NCBI GenBank assembly: GCA_028456385.1
Contig: JALNQF010000104.1
Location: forward strand, 1 to 64,000
Origin: Ophiosphaerella korrae
Taxonomy: Eukaryota > Ascomycota > Dothideomycetes > Pleosporales > Phaeosphaeriaceae
Direction of reading: 5' to 3'
Length of the DNA stretch: 64,000 nt
The position numbers and the translations under genes are program-made. Numbering within the stretch: position 1 is the first letter of the stretch; the number at the start of each line of letters is the position of its first letter. A model generated the notes under the pieces. It was not told where the DNA came from, searched no databases, and saw nothing but the letters and a program-made list of their open reading frames with translations. Positions 45,032-57,689 of the stretch are shown here, piece by piece.

Positions 45032-45846
45032 TATAGACTATCATCATGTTGACTAATTATCCATTTAGCTACCTACGGTAACGCACAGTGCCGCCCACGA
45101 TGTTCACCGTGATGACCACTGCGTCCACTAGCATCTCCATGTATTCGTGAAGAACTTTCGTCGACGAAGCAACCAGATTAGAAACTGCAGCAACGAGAGA
45201 CAGCACTCCAATAGTTGTGGTTAAAGGCAGGATCATGGGGCACTTGGAGTATCCGCCCTTGGTATGTGCGTTATGATCGTTGATTAGATCAACTGATAGA
45301 TCAATGATAACTATTGCAAGGAGCGTCTGGGAACCACGAAGTACAATGTTAGAATAAAGTAAGTTTTTCACGCTCATGATTAATTGTTCTTTCTTGGTAG
45401 GCGGAGGAAGTGGATTGAGCTGTCAAGATTTAAAGACAAAGAGGTTCGAAGCAACAGTAGGCTATATGCCTTCTTCAGGTTCGTGTAGCTACGACTGTGA
45501 TATCTCCAATCTAAGATAGAACACGATATTTTTCACCCCTTCCCAGTTACACAATGTCCACTAGAGCCGTTTGATGCAGCCTCAAGTGGATTTATGTCAC
45601 GATGCATCTGCAAGCTTCGAAATCATTGGGTCTTATTATCGCATGCAATTTGCGGGTATCATCTCGCCGTCCTTCCTCATATGACCATACGCCGCATTTG
45701 CTCCCTCCGACCAACACCCCAAAACACATACGACAGTGGACCTTGGATCCCAGTTTGATGCCAAGCCAAATGGCTTCGATCCAAACAACCCAGGGTTACG
45801 GTACCTGTGTGACCAGAGCCGGCCACAACACATCGTCAACTCATAC

Positions 45847-46457
45847 TTATAGACCCTTTCGCATGCGCAAGAACAGGACCAGCGCACTGGCGATGAATGC
45901 GCCGGCCGCAAGGTACATGAAAACCATGTCTGCCTGTGACTCTCTGCAATGTCCCAAGAGCGTGTCCGTGAACTTTTTTTGGTTGTTAGAATATGCAGAT
46001 GTAAGCCAACAGATTTTGTCTTTTTTTCCACCGGTGCAGCCTCCAAGAAATAAGTCATTGAACAACTTAATACTGTTTTTGTAGTCTTTTTTGTCGACTT
46101 TGCACTTCACGCCATCGAGCTTCAGCGTCATTGTCTGATGAACAAATTAGCTTCGATGATTGTCATTGAATGTCGTGTCAAATGACTTACGATTCCGCCA
46201 GCAATGTTGATGATTGCTAGGACAGCATCAATAATAACTCCGATCCATCCTTCCAAGAATGAGGCCCATGTTGCTGCTACTCCGACCAGCCCTGCGACAA
46301 TGGTGACACCGCCCACAAAGGCGGCGTAACCTATGCTCGAGGGAAGATTACCCCAGTGAATTGATTTGATCAATGTGACCGAGAGACTGAGAATGATGAT
46401 GCCAAAGAGCACCTGGAAGCCCCGAAGAGCAAAGTTGGCGAGTGCACTTAGAGCCAT
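45847..46457 (-). CDS. MARVEL-domain membrane protein (Nce102-like family)
   Basis: Exons 46457-46191 and 46134-45847, joined over a 56-bp GTAAGT...CATCAG intron in phase 0; 184 residues. Membrane segments lie near residues 8-30 (LRGFQVLFGIIILSLSVTLI), 40-62 (AAFVGGVTIVAGLVGVAA), 70-90 (IGVIIDAVLAIINIAGGI) and 155-178 (ADMVFMYLAAGAFIASALVL), the four-helix MARVEL layout. The loop before helix 4 is long and Lys-rich, with Cys pairs. In the family, Nce102 organises eisosome-associated membrane domains; function here is inference. The frame is open ten codons upstream (46487), but the inner ATG (MALSALANFALRG) fits the family. A dead tandem paralog lies immediately downstream. Confidence 0.82.
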
Positions 46458-47084
46458 GGTACACCAAATCGAGTTATGGCGGTGCAAATAGGGTGGACCT
46501 GTCAGCCAAAAACTGCCGTGTGGTGGATATCTTGCGATAATTTGTTGACTAGAAGCATGTTAAAAGGTGAATTCAAGTGCATTCCCTTCATATGTGTAGA
46601 TATGTGTTTAGGCGCCCGCAAACGCTGCGCCCCGTCTCATAAAACCAGGCGGCCCATTCACGCAGTGCCGTTATGCGCTTATGTCAGATTAATATTGCGT
46701 TTGCACAGCCATGTGCGCCGCAGCCTGGGCCCTACCGTTTTTGGTGAGATCGTGCGAATTTGCGCGCCGATTGTAAAGTCTTTGGTGAAGAATTGTCGCA
46801 GTCGACCTTGGCAATATATTATATTACGCGCAGCTGTTCGTGGATAGTGTTTTGTTACACCCTCTAAGAGCAAAGTTGTGGGCTGTCCTGAGTGGCGAGA
46901 ACACCAGGGCAGGTGGCATCGCAAACAGGTGCCGCAACTACGAAACCTGCGTTTGTGCCTCATGGTACTTGGAACCAATTTTAACCGGTTTCTTCTAATT
47001 GGAACGTCAACCCCGTAATTTCTTATTCATTTACCAATTATTTTTTTTGCCTTACAGGTGCCTAGCCCTTCAGACCCATCTATT
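46458..47084. other. Intergenic, no gene recognised
   Basis: Spacer between the MARVEL gene start and the separase stop. Short ORFs on both strands have no motif. Confidence 0.4.
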
Positions 47085-50000
47085 CTATTCTAGGTACACC
47101 GGTATTCCATACACAACCGCGGCAGCCCCGTTCAAATATCTCAACACACAAGCTTTCCTAGCCTCTTTGACACATTCATCCAAACCCAACCCTCGTCGTC
47201 GGTCTTCTATAGGATCTGTGTGATCGCACATGGTTTTAGTTTTCTTTCCTTTCTTCGCACTGCTTGGTCCCCTTGATCCCTCCGCTTGGTCGACTAATTG
47301 CGCCACTCGACCCTTACCCTTCATTCTGCGTCCAGGTGTTTTCGGTGGAACAGGTAGAATAACTTCTTGTTGTGACTCAGGCCATAGTCCCCACAATTCG
47401 CCTGCCTTAACAGCAAAGCGATCGCAATCCTTGTCTGTAACATCCCAAAGCATGCCAACAACAGCAGGTGCACCAGCGGTAAGGTATGAAGAAAGCATAC
47501 CCGACGGTTCATAGATGCCATTTTCAGTGAGGTGTACGGAAGAACATCCAAAGAGAAATGTTGTCGCACAGCCAGGTTTGTTATTGTGCTTATCATGTGA
47601 ACCAGGGTAGAGGCGGCGAACAGCTTTGGAGCGGACAAATTGTGCACCACTACCATGCCCGAAGTAGAGTAGTAGCTCTTTCTCGCGGAGAGAGTCTTCG
47701 AATTCTTTCTCAGTTGGTGCACGATTTGCAATGTGTGTCCAATGTCCATGCAGCTCATCTAAACGAGGCTTCAGTGTTTTGAGGGTGTGGAACAAATCGC
47801 CAGAAGGGTTTAGGATGCTTGTACCTCCAGCCTCGGCTCTGATATGATGTCCAGGTGTAGAATTTTGCTCATTAAGAGATGCCCTAGCAGCATATATGCG
47901 TTCGCGGAGGGCGGCAAGCGATGGCAGCCTGGAAATAGAGAGCTTCTCCAAACAAGGTAGCGATTCCCACGGGAAGCCATGTAGATTATTATCCAAGATC
48001 AATATCATGTGCTGCGTGGCCTGGGCTGTCGGACAAAGCCCGCTGTGGTATGCTCGCAGAGCTTCTTGTGTTTCCACAACCATGTTATCAAAGTCAATCT
48101 CATCGTAAGCATTCCGTTCGCCATTGAAGTGGAGGATATCAACAACAAAGTAGATAAGGTCCATAAGCGCTTCATCTAGGTCTAACTCTTCGTCGGTAGC
48201 ATCTCCTAAGCCAACGAAAAGATCCAAGACTTTGGTGTCCAACATGGACCTCTTCTGTTGGGTTTTCTTTTGACGGGAAGGGAGGTGTCGGTTGAGGATG
48301 TTGTCTAAAGACTTACGGAAGCGGGCAAGTTGAGTTGGCTGCCGCTCATGCTGAGAAAAGATACCTTTGAAACCGCCGAGCCATATGTTCTCCATGTTGA
48401 GCAACAGCTCGTGTAGTCGGGTGTCTAAGGCCTCTCGCTCACTCCACCATTGTTGTCGAGCTTCTTTTGAAGTCATATCTTTAGCTGTGCGTGTACTGAA
48501 GTCACTGAGTTCAATGATCTCATTAAAGTCTCGCTTGCCATCCTCAAAGGAAAACTCTTCTTCATCCATATCACGAGAAACGTGTCGAGCTAGAGGCAGG
48601 CGCAACAGAAATGGAGTTGAGCCATTCTCATAGCGCGTGATATATAATTCATCATGCATATCATTCAGGGTGAGGGATATCGCGGTCCATGTCTCCGGGA
48701 TTACATCAATATACTTATTCTGGAAGTCTGCCACTGTTGACGGGACAAACGTTGAAGGAGATCCTGAAGGCCATTGTAGACATTCATCCCGCGACATCTG
48801 CTCCCTTTCTGCATCGACAGACTCTTGCATAAGCCTGAGCGCATTCGATTTCGGCGCCTCTGTTTTTTGTCAGCTTCTTAACGAGCAAATCCAAGGTGAT
48901 AACATACCTCCCGTATATGCCGCATACAGCGGATGAAGAGAGCCGCCCAGTTTTCCCCCAGTGAACGCGGACAGTAAGACCGTGACAGTGCCTAGAGCCA
49001 TTGAAATCTGCTGAAACATGTAATTTGGTCCATTCGTGGCCGAAAATGCATGTGCTTCGACTAGTCGATCCCGAGCACTACGCAGTGTCTCTGCAAAATC
49101 ATCCTGTTGCTGTGTTTTCTCCCTGTTACTTTTCATTGTTGTTGATAGAGCAACAGTAGTTCGCTTCAAGGTAGGATCTTCAGATAACCTTCGTTCGAGG
49201 CTGATAGCAGGAAATGCTATTGTTGATTCGGGTAGCGTATTGACGTCAAAGTTTTCGGCAATTTGTTTAAAGCTCTGCGCAAGTGACATTTTGAATGTGG
49301 CCCATACATGAGACAAATCTTGGAATCCATCGTCTTGGGCTTTATCAACCTGTGCAAGGAGAGTAGATGCGGCCGCGAGGTCGTCCTGCAAGAGGTTTGC
49401 AAGAACGCCTCGATGCATGAGCTCAGTGTGAAAAGTATGTAAGGTAGAGCATTGTTCAGCGCGGTATGGAACTTCTTGAGATGAAACTGCGCCTCCACCG
49501 GTCTTTGCTGGAGGAGCTGCTTTTGCCCTGGTTGTTTCACTAGCTTTAGAGGGTGCTCTACTCGTCGGTTTCAGAGCGGTTTGTTGTGTAGATTTGAGAG
49601 CAGGTTTTCGACCTCTAGTGGTAGTTGCTGTCTTAGTCTTTTGCGTTGAGACCATGTCCACTGTCATCTGTGACATCTGTTCAGCTAACGTGTCGACGTC
49701 AGGCGAGAAGGAGTTGAGAGATGCAATGTAGGTTGGTGATGTCAGGTCCCGCAGAAGCTGGTCTAGGACACTATATGTTGCTGCTTCTTCATGATACTGA
49801 CCCTCCCAGTGTTGAACCCTGGCTACGGCGGATCGGTATCCTACAATGGAAATGCATTTGCGGTCCATGTCTTTACTAAGAGCTTCAAGAATTGGCCTAG
49901 CTTTGTCAGGTCTGCCACTTTGAGCCCAACAATCCGCTCGCCAGCTGGCATTGTCAGTCACAAGGGTGGGGGATTTGGTAGCGGAAGCAATTTTCTCGGC

Positions 50001-53000
50001 TTGCTCCGCAACATAAATTGCTTCATGCAATAGTCCTTGGTAAGCAAAAACTTGAGAATGCTGCATCAAGCCCCGGTACAGAGTCGGTATCAAAGACCAA
50101 AAGTCGGCTCCGTCAAGCGCCGCATGGGTGACAGACACGACAAGAGGCGTGCCCTTCTCGTTGCGCATAGACGTCAATGGGTCGAATGTAACTTTACTAG
50201 ATTCATCAATTTCCGTCATTGAATCGTCGGCAGATGCCGCCTTCCTCACATTGGCTCTCGATTCTAGCGCTGCCCAGGTACGTCTGTTGAGTGCCACGCA
50301 TTGTTTCGCGTGCTTAGCCGCATCTTTGTAACAACCTGCAACAGTTGCAAGGAGAGAATGAACATATGCCGCATCAGCCAGAATCTTATTTAAACGGAGT
50401 CTTCCTGAAAGCGCCGTTGTGGGCTTTGCTAAATCCAAGAAATCTTGATCTGCAACAGCCAATTTTTGAGCGGCATTCAGGATGGAAATACTACAAGCGT
50501 TAGCAAGGGCAGCAGTGTGACAACAGTGTGACAACAGGGTCACCTTACCCTTTAGCCGTATTTCCGATCCGTGCCAGATACTCGGCATATGTAATGTGCC
50601 ATCGTAATTTGGCCTCAACCCCTACCGCTTTGGAGCCTAGGAGAGCTTCAGCTTTCGCTAACGAGAGTCCGGACTTCCCTGTATATCCGAGGCGGAGGAA
50701 TTGCAGACCCAATGCGCATAGGTTTGTAAGAAGTTCAGACGCATCAGCAGCTTTCTGTAGCTCACCAATCTTCACTAATAAGTGTAGCACTGGCAAAGCT
50801 AGATACTCCTCGCCCTTCGCATTGAGGAACTCAACGCCTGCCTTTATATCCGATATCAAACTCTCTACATCGTCCACACGATCAACGAAGGCCTCCCATG
50901 ACTTGGCAATGTTGACGAGGAACTCCCAGGTCGAAAAACATTCGCGCAAAATCGGTACAGGTGGTAGATCCTGCTGTATCGACATCTTGAGCATACAAAG
51001 GGCTTTCAGGTGTGGTCCAAATCTTGCCAAGCCTTCATCTCCAGACCCAGAAACTTCAACTGGAGTTTTTTCTAACGCGTCCTGGGATATGGCTTGGTCC
51101 GGCAGGATATATGCATGGCTTTGAGAGAGTTGCAGTAGCATGGCAAGCAGCCGGAGTCGTCGAATGGGATACACCTCCGGCACATACAAGTCTTGGAGGC
51201 GCTTGACGAGAACAACTATAGACGAGTTTAGACTGGAATCCCATTGTCGGTTTTTAGAGAGGGTTCGTATGTACAAGCTCAGTTGCCACTCCAGGATAGC
51301 TCCTCGAGCCTCTGGTTCGAGGTCAAAGTCATCAAAGAAAGCAAACTCATCGGAGCCTAAGGAAGTCGCCTTAAGGAAACTTCGGTGATGCGACTTGAGG
51401 ACTCGAGCGAATGTGATCAAAGGTCCTCCGTTGTCAAAGACCTTGTGCAAGGATTGCTTCGTGGCGCAAGTCTGAAGGATTTGGGATGTGTCGGAGTCGA
51501 TATGCGCACGAATGCACTGGGTAAACGCGTTTCGTGACTTTCCTGTACGGCCTAAGCTCTCGAATATATCCCCGAGCTGTTCAAACTTCATGGTGAGATG
51601 CCCACTATCTCTGAACTCTTGCGATCTTGATTGTACGAGATCGATCGAGTGTTGCATTGCTTTGATCATCTCGGGCTTGTATCCTGCCTTTCGTAGCTGT
51701 AAAGAGACAGCCCAGTAGGCGTTCGAGAGCTTGACAAACAATGCCTGAATCGCGTCAAAATCTAACACTCTAGCACCTACTCCCAAGCTTCTTTCTTCTT
51801 CAAATCGATTTAGGATGTGCGAACATTCCTGGAGCGTGATATCCAACTCTTTCCATTGGTTTTCCGAGTCCCAGGCCTCCTTGCAACAAGCCAACACTGA
51901 ATCGATGATGCTTTTTGTGAACTTGGACACCATATACATCCGTTCGTCATGGCGTTCCTGGGCTTTAGTATTCCTTTCTTGGGGTGGTCTGACACCCACC
52001 ACTCTAGCGGAGAAATGAACACTTGATATAATCATACGGAAAGCGTGCTGCCTGAACTGACTCTGTTCGATAGTGTTACCAGGCTTGGAAGAGTGGGCGA
52101 GTAAAAACTTGGTTGCAGTACGTCTGAGGGCGTTGGTTTCCAAGAAGAGCGAGTCTAAGTCAGAACCGGATCCACCAAGACTACCTTCAAGAGCGTCAAG
52201 CGCCTGAGTAATGTTGGCGTCCAAGTTGGGTACCATCTCATTTTTTAAAAAAGCATCAACAGAAACTGTAGCGATGCGAACTAATCGAGCAGTCTGCTTC
52301 GCCCGCGACGGGGCAGGATCGGTAGACTTAGTGGCTCCTAGCCATCGCAGGGCTTGTTCTGACATTCCAGCATCCTGTGCGAGTGAGCTCAGAGTCTTAT
52401 TGATTTCCACGTTTGGTCCATTCACAGCACCGAGGTTGCACTGTGGACCGACCAAGTCCGCGTACAATAATTCCGCCATTTCGTATTTTTTGGCTGGCGT
52501 AAGCTGCGATTTCCGAGCAAAGGCGACTAAGCATCTTGTGAACGGCTCAAGAAGCTCTTGGCCTAGGTTTCCTTGATGCTTCGCTAAAGCCCACCAGTCC
52601 CTCCGAACTTTGAAGGCAAGCTGTTGGAGTTGTAGTGTGGTCTCTGGTGATGGTTGTAAAGGTTTCTTGTCATGTGCAGTTGAGATATTCGGGCATAGAG
52701 ATAGTATCGTCTGGGCAAGTGACTCCAGCTGCCTTGCTACTTTGGTTTGGGTGTTTGTTGTGGTTGCAATGTGTTGGAGGAGGTTCGCAGGTGATGAAGG
52801 ATTAGAGAGCTTAAGATGATCCCATATGGCTTCGATGATGCGAGGTCGATTCAATTTCGCAATGACTCGAAGCGTATATGTCTGGAGATTGACAATAAGC
52901 GGCAGGGCAGGACTTGCAGGCTCAATCGCTGCAAATTCCAGCAGCGATGCCAAGCTCTCCTTCTCCGCTGAAGAAATCTGCTGCTGGCCCTTCTGGGTGA

Positions 53001-53787
53001 GTCTACTCCCCGGCCGCCGTGCATCATCATCGTGGCCTAGGTATTCATCCAATCTCTTCTTCAAGTGCCTCATCTCTTTGATAGCAAGATGGTCCAAACC
53101 AAGGGCGACAAGCTTTCCTATCAAAGCCAATATTCCATTTTCCAATTGTAACTCTTGTGAATCCTTTCCAAGTAGCTTTATAGCTTCTGATGTCCCCAGA
53201 TACCCAAACGCTAGCCTCGCGCACTCGGCTGTCGCCAACAGACCAGCATCAAGGCCTGTAGTCAGAATGGAAGAAAAGGACGATGATCGTCGGATTGTTG
53301 GCTTTCGAGGCGAATTAGACATCTGGGAGACGGCTCGTTCTTTCAGCGGTCGTTTGGATGAAGATGCGCTCTTCACGTGTCCGGTACGTGGGCGTATTGA
53401 CTTGGGCGCATCTTCACAAGGGGAGGGCTTCGATTGGGAGGACGATCTCTGTACGAGCGCATTCGGGGGATTCTTCAGGGCGTCGGCCAGGTTCTTGAGC
53501 GCCGTATTGGCAACTTCTGTTGCTAGTATATACCTCTCTTTGGGAGAGAGCGCTGTCAAAGTCTTCTTGACAACATCCACAGCTGCTGTAGCTGTTGCAG
53601 TCCCGGCTCTCCGCCGCGCTGTTGCTGGCGTCTTGGCTCTGGCATTTTCCTTTTGCGCAGGTTCTTCTGAGTTCTTAAGGAGGAGTTCCTGGAGTGTTGC
53701 GACAGTTGCAGCCGAGCATGTGGATGTCGACTTCAGCTCTGCTTTTACACTGTCGATGCGACGCGTCGGCTCGTCTTTAGGGGCCAT
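47085..53787 (-). CDS. ESP1: Separase (peptidase C50)
   Basis: Three exons: 53787-50549, 50490-48908 and 48859-47085, with introns of 58 and 48 bp; phases 2 and 1 close correctly; 2198 residues, normal for fungal separases. The N-terminal two thirds is helical-repeat sequence with basic, Ser-rich stretches. The C-terminal caspase-like domain has LLLYFGHGSGAQFV (catalytic His near residue 2008) and TTFLFGCSSVHL (catalytic Cys near 2045), followed by GAPAVVGMLWDVTDKDCDRF, the family signature. Separase cleaves the cohesin subunit Scc1/Rad21 at anaphase onset and is held by securin. The gene looks intact and is essential in known fungi. The first intron contains a tandem gtgtgacaaca repeat. The last residues after the catalytic domain are basic (KKGKKTK). 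Confidence 0.95.
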
Positions 53788-54607
53788 TTAATTCCGGTCG
53801 TGGTGCTGAAGTGGTACTCTTAGCGCTTCACAAAGCATGTACATTATACATTACTAAGAAGACTATTGCACAGGAGAATGTGAGGCTCTACCAGGTCGTG
53901 AGTAGACGGGATGCGACGCGCCAAACATTGGAAATCACAGTACCGCATTCGGCCTAGCGTATAACACAGTGTTCGGCCGTGGTTCGGCTGCATCGAGGCA
54001 ACCACCTCGCCAACAGCATCAGTCTGTCTTATCCATCTCCCTTTGACCGGAGAACCACGGTCCACATGAGCTTTTTCTCGTTTTCTCTCCTAAAAAAAAA
54101 TAGAATGCGAGTCGCCAGTGTTGCCACTAACGAACCCAGGTGATTGTTCGAGCACTTCTTTCAAGTTGAAGTGACGGGAACGTCACCCAAGCAACAAGGT
54201 AGTTGACAGTTTCGTCAGCACTCATAATTGCTTGCTTCCTCCCTTCACAGTCACGAAGGCCCCGCCCAAACCCAATGCAAAGGATCTTTACAGGGGATGG
54301 GCGAAAACTTGCTCAACTCGTAAATCATGAGAGGAAGCAGCATACGGTGACAATCAACTTTGGAATCTTCGTCGCACCGCACCCCTTTATGAAGGCGACT
54401 TGAACGTTCCGTCTTACCAGAAGTTCATTATCAGCAAAGCTGCGCATTTCCGATAGCGTCAGTAATCGGAGTATTGTTGAAGGCATCATGAAAAGATACC
54501 CCTTACTCACTGGCTTCCAGAGCCGGATAGAAGTCGATTGACAACCCTGATTAGATTATGTTATGCTTCTAGTGTAAGGCTGAGAGGTTGCGGCTCACAG
54601 GCCTGTA
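53788..54607. other. Intergenic, no gene recognised
   Basis: Promoter side of separase, then sequence leading into a dispersed repeat. Short ORFs (plus 54203-54403, minus 54510-54325) have no motif. Confidence 0.4.
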
Positions 54608-54703
54608 CGATATATACTGTTCTACTCTTGTAATCAACGTTGTTGATCACTCTTCTGCCTTTTTGGTTTGTTTGGTGCAGTGGAGTAGAGCTGCGTTCTA
54701 ACA
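54608..54703 (+). repeat. Dispersed ~95-bp repeat, copy 3
   Basis: Best preserved copy of the family seen at 1017 (inverted) and 9766: tatatactgttctactc, aatcaacgttgttgat, ctttttggttt, gcagtggagtagagctg and ctaaca. TA-rich sequence follows it up to the gene at 54856. Confidence 0.78.
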
Positions 54704-54855
54704 ACTTGTACACAGTATTTACTTATAAGATACGTTAGTTAAATATACTAAACTTAGTGTAGAGCCAATTACGACCATCTATTTATATAACGAACCAACT
54801 AACCCTAGATCTGGCTTTGATTTAATGTATCTTTGGCTGAGGGTCTAGTAAACAG

Positions 54856-56751
54856 CTACCACCACGGCGTATCGGCTTTGCGCCATGTGTTTGAGCCGCA
54901 GTGAACCTCCCCCATCAAGATATGGTGGGAATACCAATCGTCCATGAATGTTACATTGTGACCTGATTTTGCATATACCTCAGACGCGGCCCTGGCGAGT
55001 ATATCTTGTCCGTCAACGATCGGTCCCCATGGGTTTGGTGCGAGTACGTTGTCGGAAAAGACAAGTCCATTAACCATACCGGGATACAGGGCAACGACCT
55101 GATCTTGCAATTTTTGGCGTCTGCGGAGGTTCGTCGGCCGGGCTGCTTGGATAATGTTAAGAGGCTGTTCTATATCTTCCGTCGAGAGCCTTGTTTTCCT
55201 GCGATCACGAGCGAGGCCGCTCACTCTACAATACCACGGGTCCTTCATTTCGGCAGAGTAGAATAGAGACGGAGTACGGAAAATCTCTCCATCAGTGATG
55301 CCTGTCTCACGTTTCAAAATATCAATATTTGCTTTGATCTTTTCAGCGCTCATCTCATTTAGTTTCACTAAGTCGGCAGCCTTGAGAAGCTCATCGATAG
55401 TTTGACGTGGGAGGCAGGTACGAGGCAGGTCAGATGAAAGCTTTGGTCGGGAAAGCGCCGCCTTACCTCCGTGCCCCTGAGCGGATGCGTTTCTCAGGAG
55501 GTTGAGTGCTGCTAGAGGGTCATCCACCATCAAAACCCAGCCACGCTCGCTGCTCGACGGTAGAAACTGAAGAAATTCATCCACATGGCCAACCGCCAGC
55601 CAGGATGTGTCGAGCTCTATGGGCTTCTGGACCTCTTGTGCCTGCAAGAAAGGGAAAATGATTGGTCGTATTCCACCTTGAGAACCCATAATGATCCGCC
55701 CGGCGGGGTATGACTGACCCCCATAAGTGTACGGTGGAATAGTCTCCAAGTTTCCGGTTGAATCAGTTGTGCCTCCAGCACCAAGATGCTGCACGGCACC
55801 AACAGATTCTGAGCGAAGTTGACTGAAGACCTGCCGGCCAGCCGTGCGATATACTTGTGCGGACCGAATCATGACACGCAGGGTGTTGGGCCCGGAGGGT
55901 CCCGGTATGCTCGCGTATGCGGCCTCGAAGAAGTCTTGGGCCCAGATATCAGAGTCACCAAAGAGTAATAGAGGCTCTGCAATCCCAGCGCCCGCAACCC
56001 TCTGCTTTAGAGCAGAAGCGAATTCCGCCTGGGCAGTACCAGGTTGACCGGTAGACGAAAGCACTTTCTGGACAGGTTGTGCATGGTGGTGTGTCAATAA
56101 CGGTGCTACACGGAGGGCAACCGAGTCGCGGACTGTTTTTCCATTGTCGGAAACGGTGAACCACACCTGGGCCCTGCCATCCCAACCACCTGGACGTCGG
56201 ACATCACGGCCATCGATGCCTAGTTCAAGGCCTGACTGCAGCTGCTGAGCAGAAAATATATAGTCCTTGGACACAAAATGCCATGCCTTGTCCTGCTTGT
56301 GGAAAATCCGAACTTTCTCGGCCGCTGTCTTGTCAGTGACCTCTATCAAACCCTGGGCCGATACACTTAGGTTAGTACAGACTACCCAGAGGGGGGCGAG
56401 ATACTGGGGATTGCGTAGGACGTCATCTGACGCATCGTGGCACTTGTCCAGTTCCTCGTCGGGTGTACTCTTTTGAATCTGCTTCGAACACCGCTTGCCA
56501 GAATCGCCAATATTAGGCAGGAAGAGGGCACCTCGGTTCTCGGTCCAGTTGGCCTTACCCTGAACATCAGTGTCGCTAGAAATGTCGACTCGGCCGTCAC
56601 GGTTGGTATCCGCCAAAATGGCAATTTCTAACGCGCGGCCAATGTGGCTTGCCGCTTTGAGCTTTTGTCAATAATGGCTAAGAAACAAAAGAGGAACATA
56701 GGAATACAGACCTAAGATGGCAACTACAAGTTTGCAACTAGCACGCCACAT
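54856..56751 (-). CDS. Peptidylarginine deiminase family protein
   Basis: The main exon 56627-54856 carries a full PAD catalytic domain. A first exon 56751-56712 (MWRASCKLVVAIL, signal-anchor or signal peptide-like) joins it over an 84-bp intron, GTCTGT...CGTTAG; total 603 residues. The N-terminal part reads ADTNRDGRVD and LFLPNIGDSGKRC. Active-site motifs are all present: DIWAQDFFE (Asp, about residue 239), GHVDEFLQF (His and Asp, about 360) and GEVHCGSNTWR (nucleophilic Cys, about 587). In animals PADs convert protein arginine to citrulline with Ca2+; fungal members likely act outside the cell, but this is inference from the N-terminus. The start exon is the weak point (unusual donor GTCTGT). 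Repeat debris lies on both sides. Confidence 0.85.
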
Positions 56752-57180
56752 CACGAATAACCAGACATAGAAACGGCAAAGCCACCTGATGATTCAGCGG
56801 ACAGATAATAGTCAGAAATATAGTGTCAGAAGAAGGGCAGGCAGCGGCTTTAAATAGGCTGACGATTGTGTTCAACCTATACAGTGGATTCCATATTTTG
56901 CAACTACGCAGGGCTCTCCAGGATACAATTTAACGACTTTTCATGCCTACTTGCAGGGCGTGGGCCTATCTTGCATGTTCTTCCACGGCCATGCTACCTA
57001 TTGAGGTGTCGTATGCCATACTACGTAGTGGCCCTATCTACTTGATAGGTTTCTTGGGGAACGCAAATCAACTTCGAAAAGGAGGCGTGCCTCGGGCACT
57101 AGCCTAATTGCCTGGTAAGGTACTGTACTAGGACTAAAGTCCGAGCGCGCTAGCGCGTCTTTGAGTAGTTCTCCATCAAT

Positions 57181-57480
57181 ATGAGAGCTTTTGGCACTGA
57201 AATTTCTGGTAATCGTGTACAAGGAGGTGAACTATCCGAACGCCGGCGTGATTTTATTCTGGCTCGAAATGAGGCTAGTGCAGGCACCAAAGAGATCGCT
57301 GTTACAGGCCGCCCACCTATAACTACGAGGCGCCAGAGCCGCCAGCTGCTTCAGGGTGTCAAAAGATTTCCAAAAATTGAATACCGCAAGCTACTAGAAG
57401 ACGTAGGGCTGTAGGCGCCAGGTGAGGCAAGACCCTCTAAATCCAGGAGGACCATTCAACGCCACATGAAGGGTGAGTTA
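57181..57480 (+). pseudogene. Tc1/mariner transposase N-terminal remnant
   Basis: The plus frame 57181-57414 begins MRAFGTEISGNRVQGGELSE, then RRRDFILARNEASAGTKEIA, the first helix-turn-helix of fungal Tc1-like transposases, and later RQSRQLLQGVKRFPKIEYRK. A TAG follows LEDVGL, and the frame continues with SRRTIQRHMKG, the second helix-turn-helix. A stretch between the two motifs is lost or shifted (IAVTGRPPITTRR) and no DDE catalytic core follows. A dead 5' fragment. Confidence 0.75.
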
Positions 57481-57689
57481 GCGTCCTGTAATGTAGATGC
57501 TTAAGCTTACTAGGGCTAAATCTTACCGATTAGATTCAAGCTCCTAAACTGGTATAGAAATAGCAGGTATTATTTATAAGTAGCTGGCGTCGCGCCGTAT
57601 ATTCCCCTCCTTCTATTCACGAGGGGTAAATAGTAGGAGTAGGTATAGATAAGGTTACATAGATATCCAGGTATTTAAAGGAGGCTAAG
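57481..57689. other. TA-rich debris
   Basis: Stop-rich, TA-rich sequence between the Tc1 remnant and the ankyrin pseudogene. Nothing can be assigned. Confidence 0.35.

Larger units (their letters stand above)
42375..45377 (-). pseudogene. MARVEL-type gene split by a transposon
   Basis: The 5' exon is 45377-45087 (97 codons; LRGSQTLLAIVIIDLSVDLI and LVDAVVITVNIVGGT) followed by a 49-bp intron, GTGCGT...GATAG. Exon 2 starts at 45037 and is interrupted six bases later by the pogo element 42729-45031. It resumes at 42726 with TIKLEGKDCGDKSLKN and continues to VVFMFLTVIVVFALI, ending at 42375. A frameshift also lies near 42620. The intact paralog at 45847-46457 has the same exon split and membrane pattern. 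The family has four membrane helices; relatives such as Nce102 act in plasma-membrane domains. This copy is dead through insertion and frameshift. Confidence 0.85.

Noticed and set aside
52826..53791. 321-residue plus-strand ORF opposite separase
   Set aside because: Antisense shadow of the separase N-terminal coding sequence; no motif.
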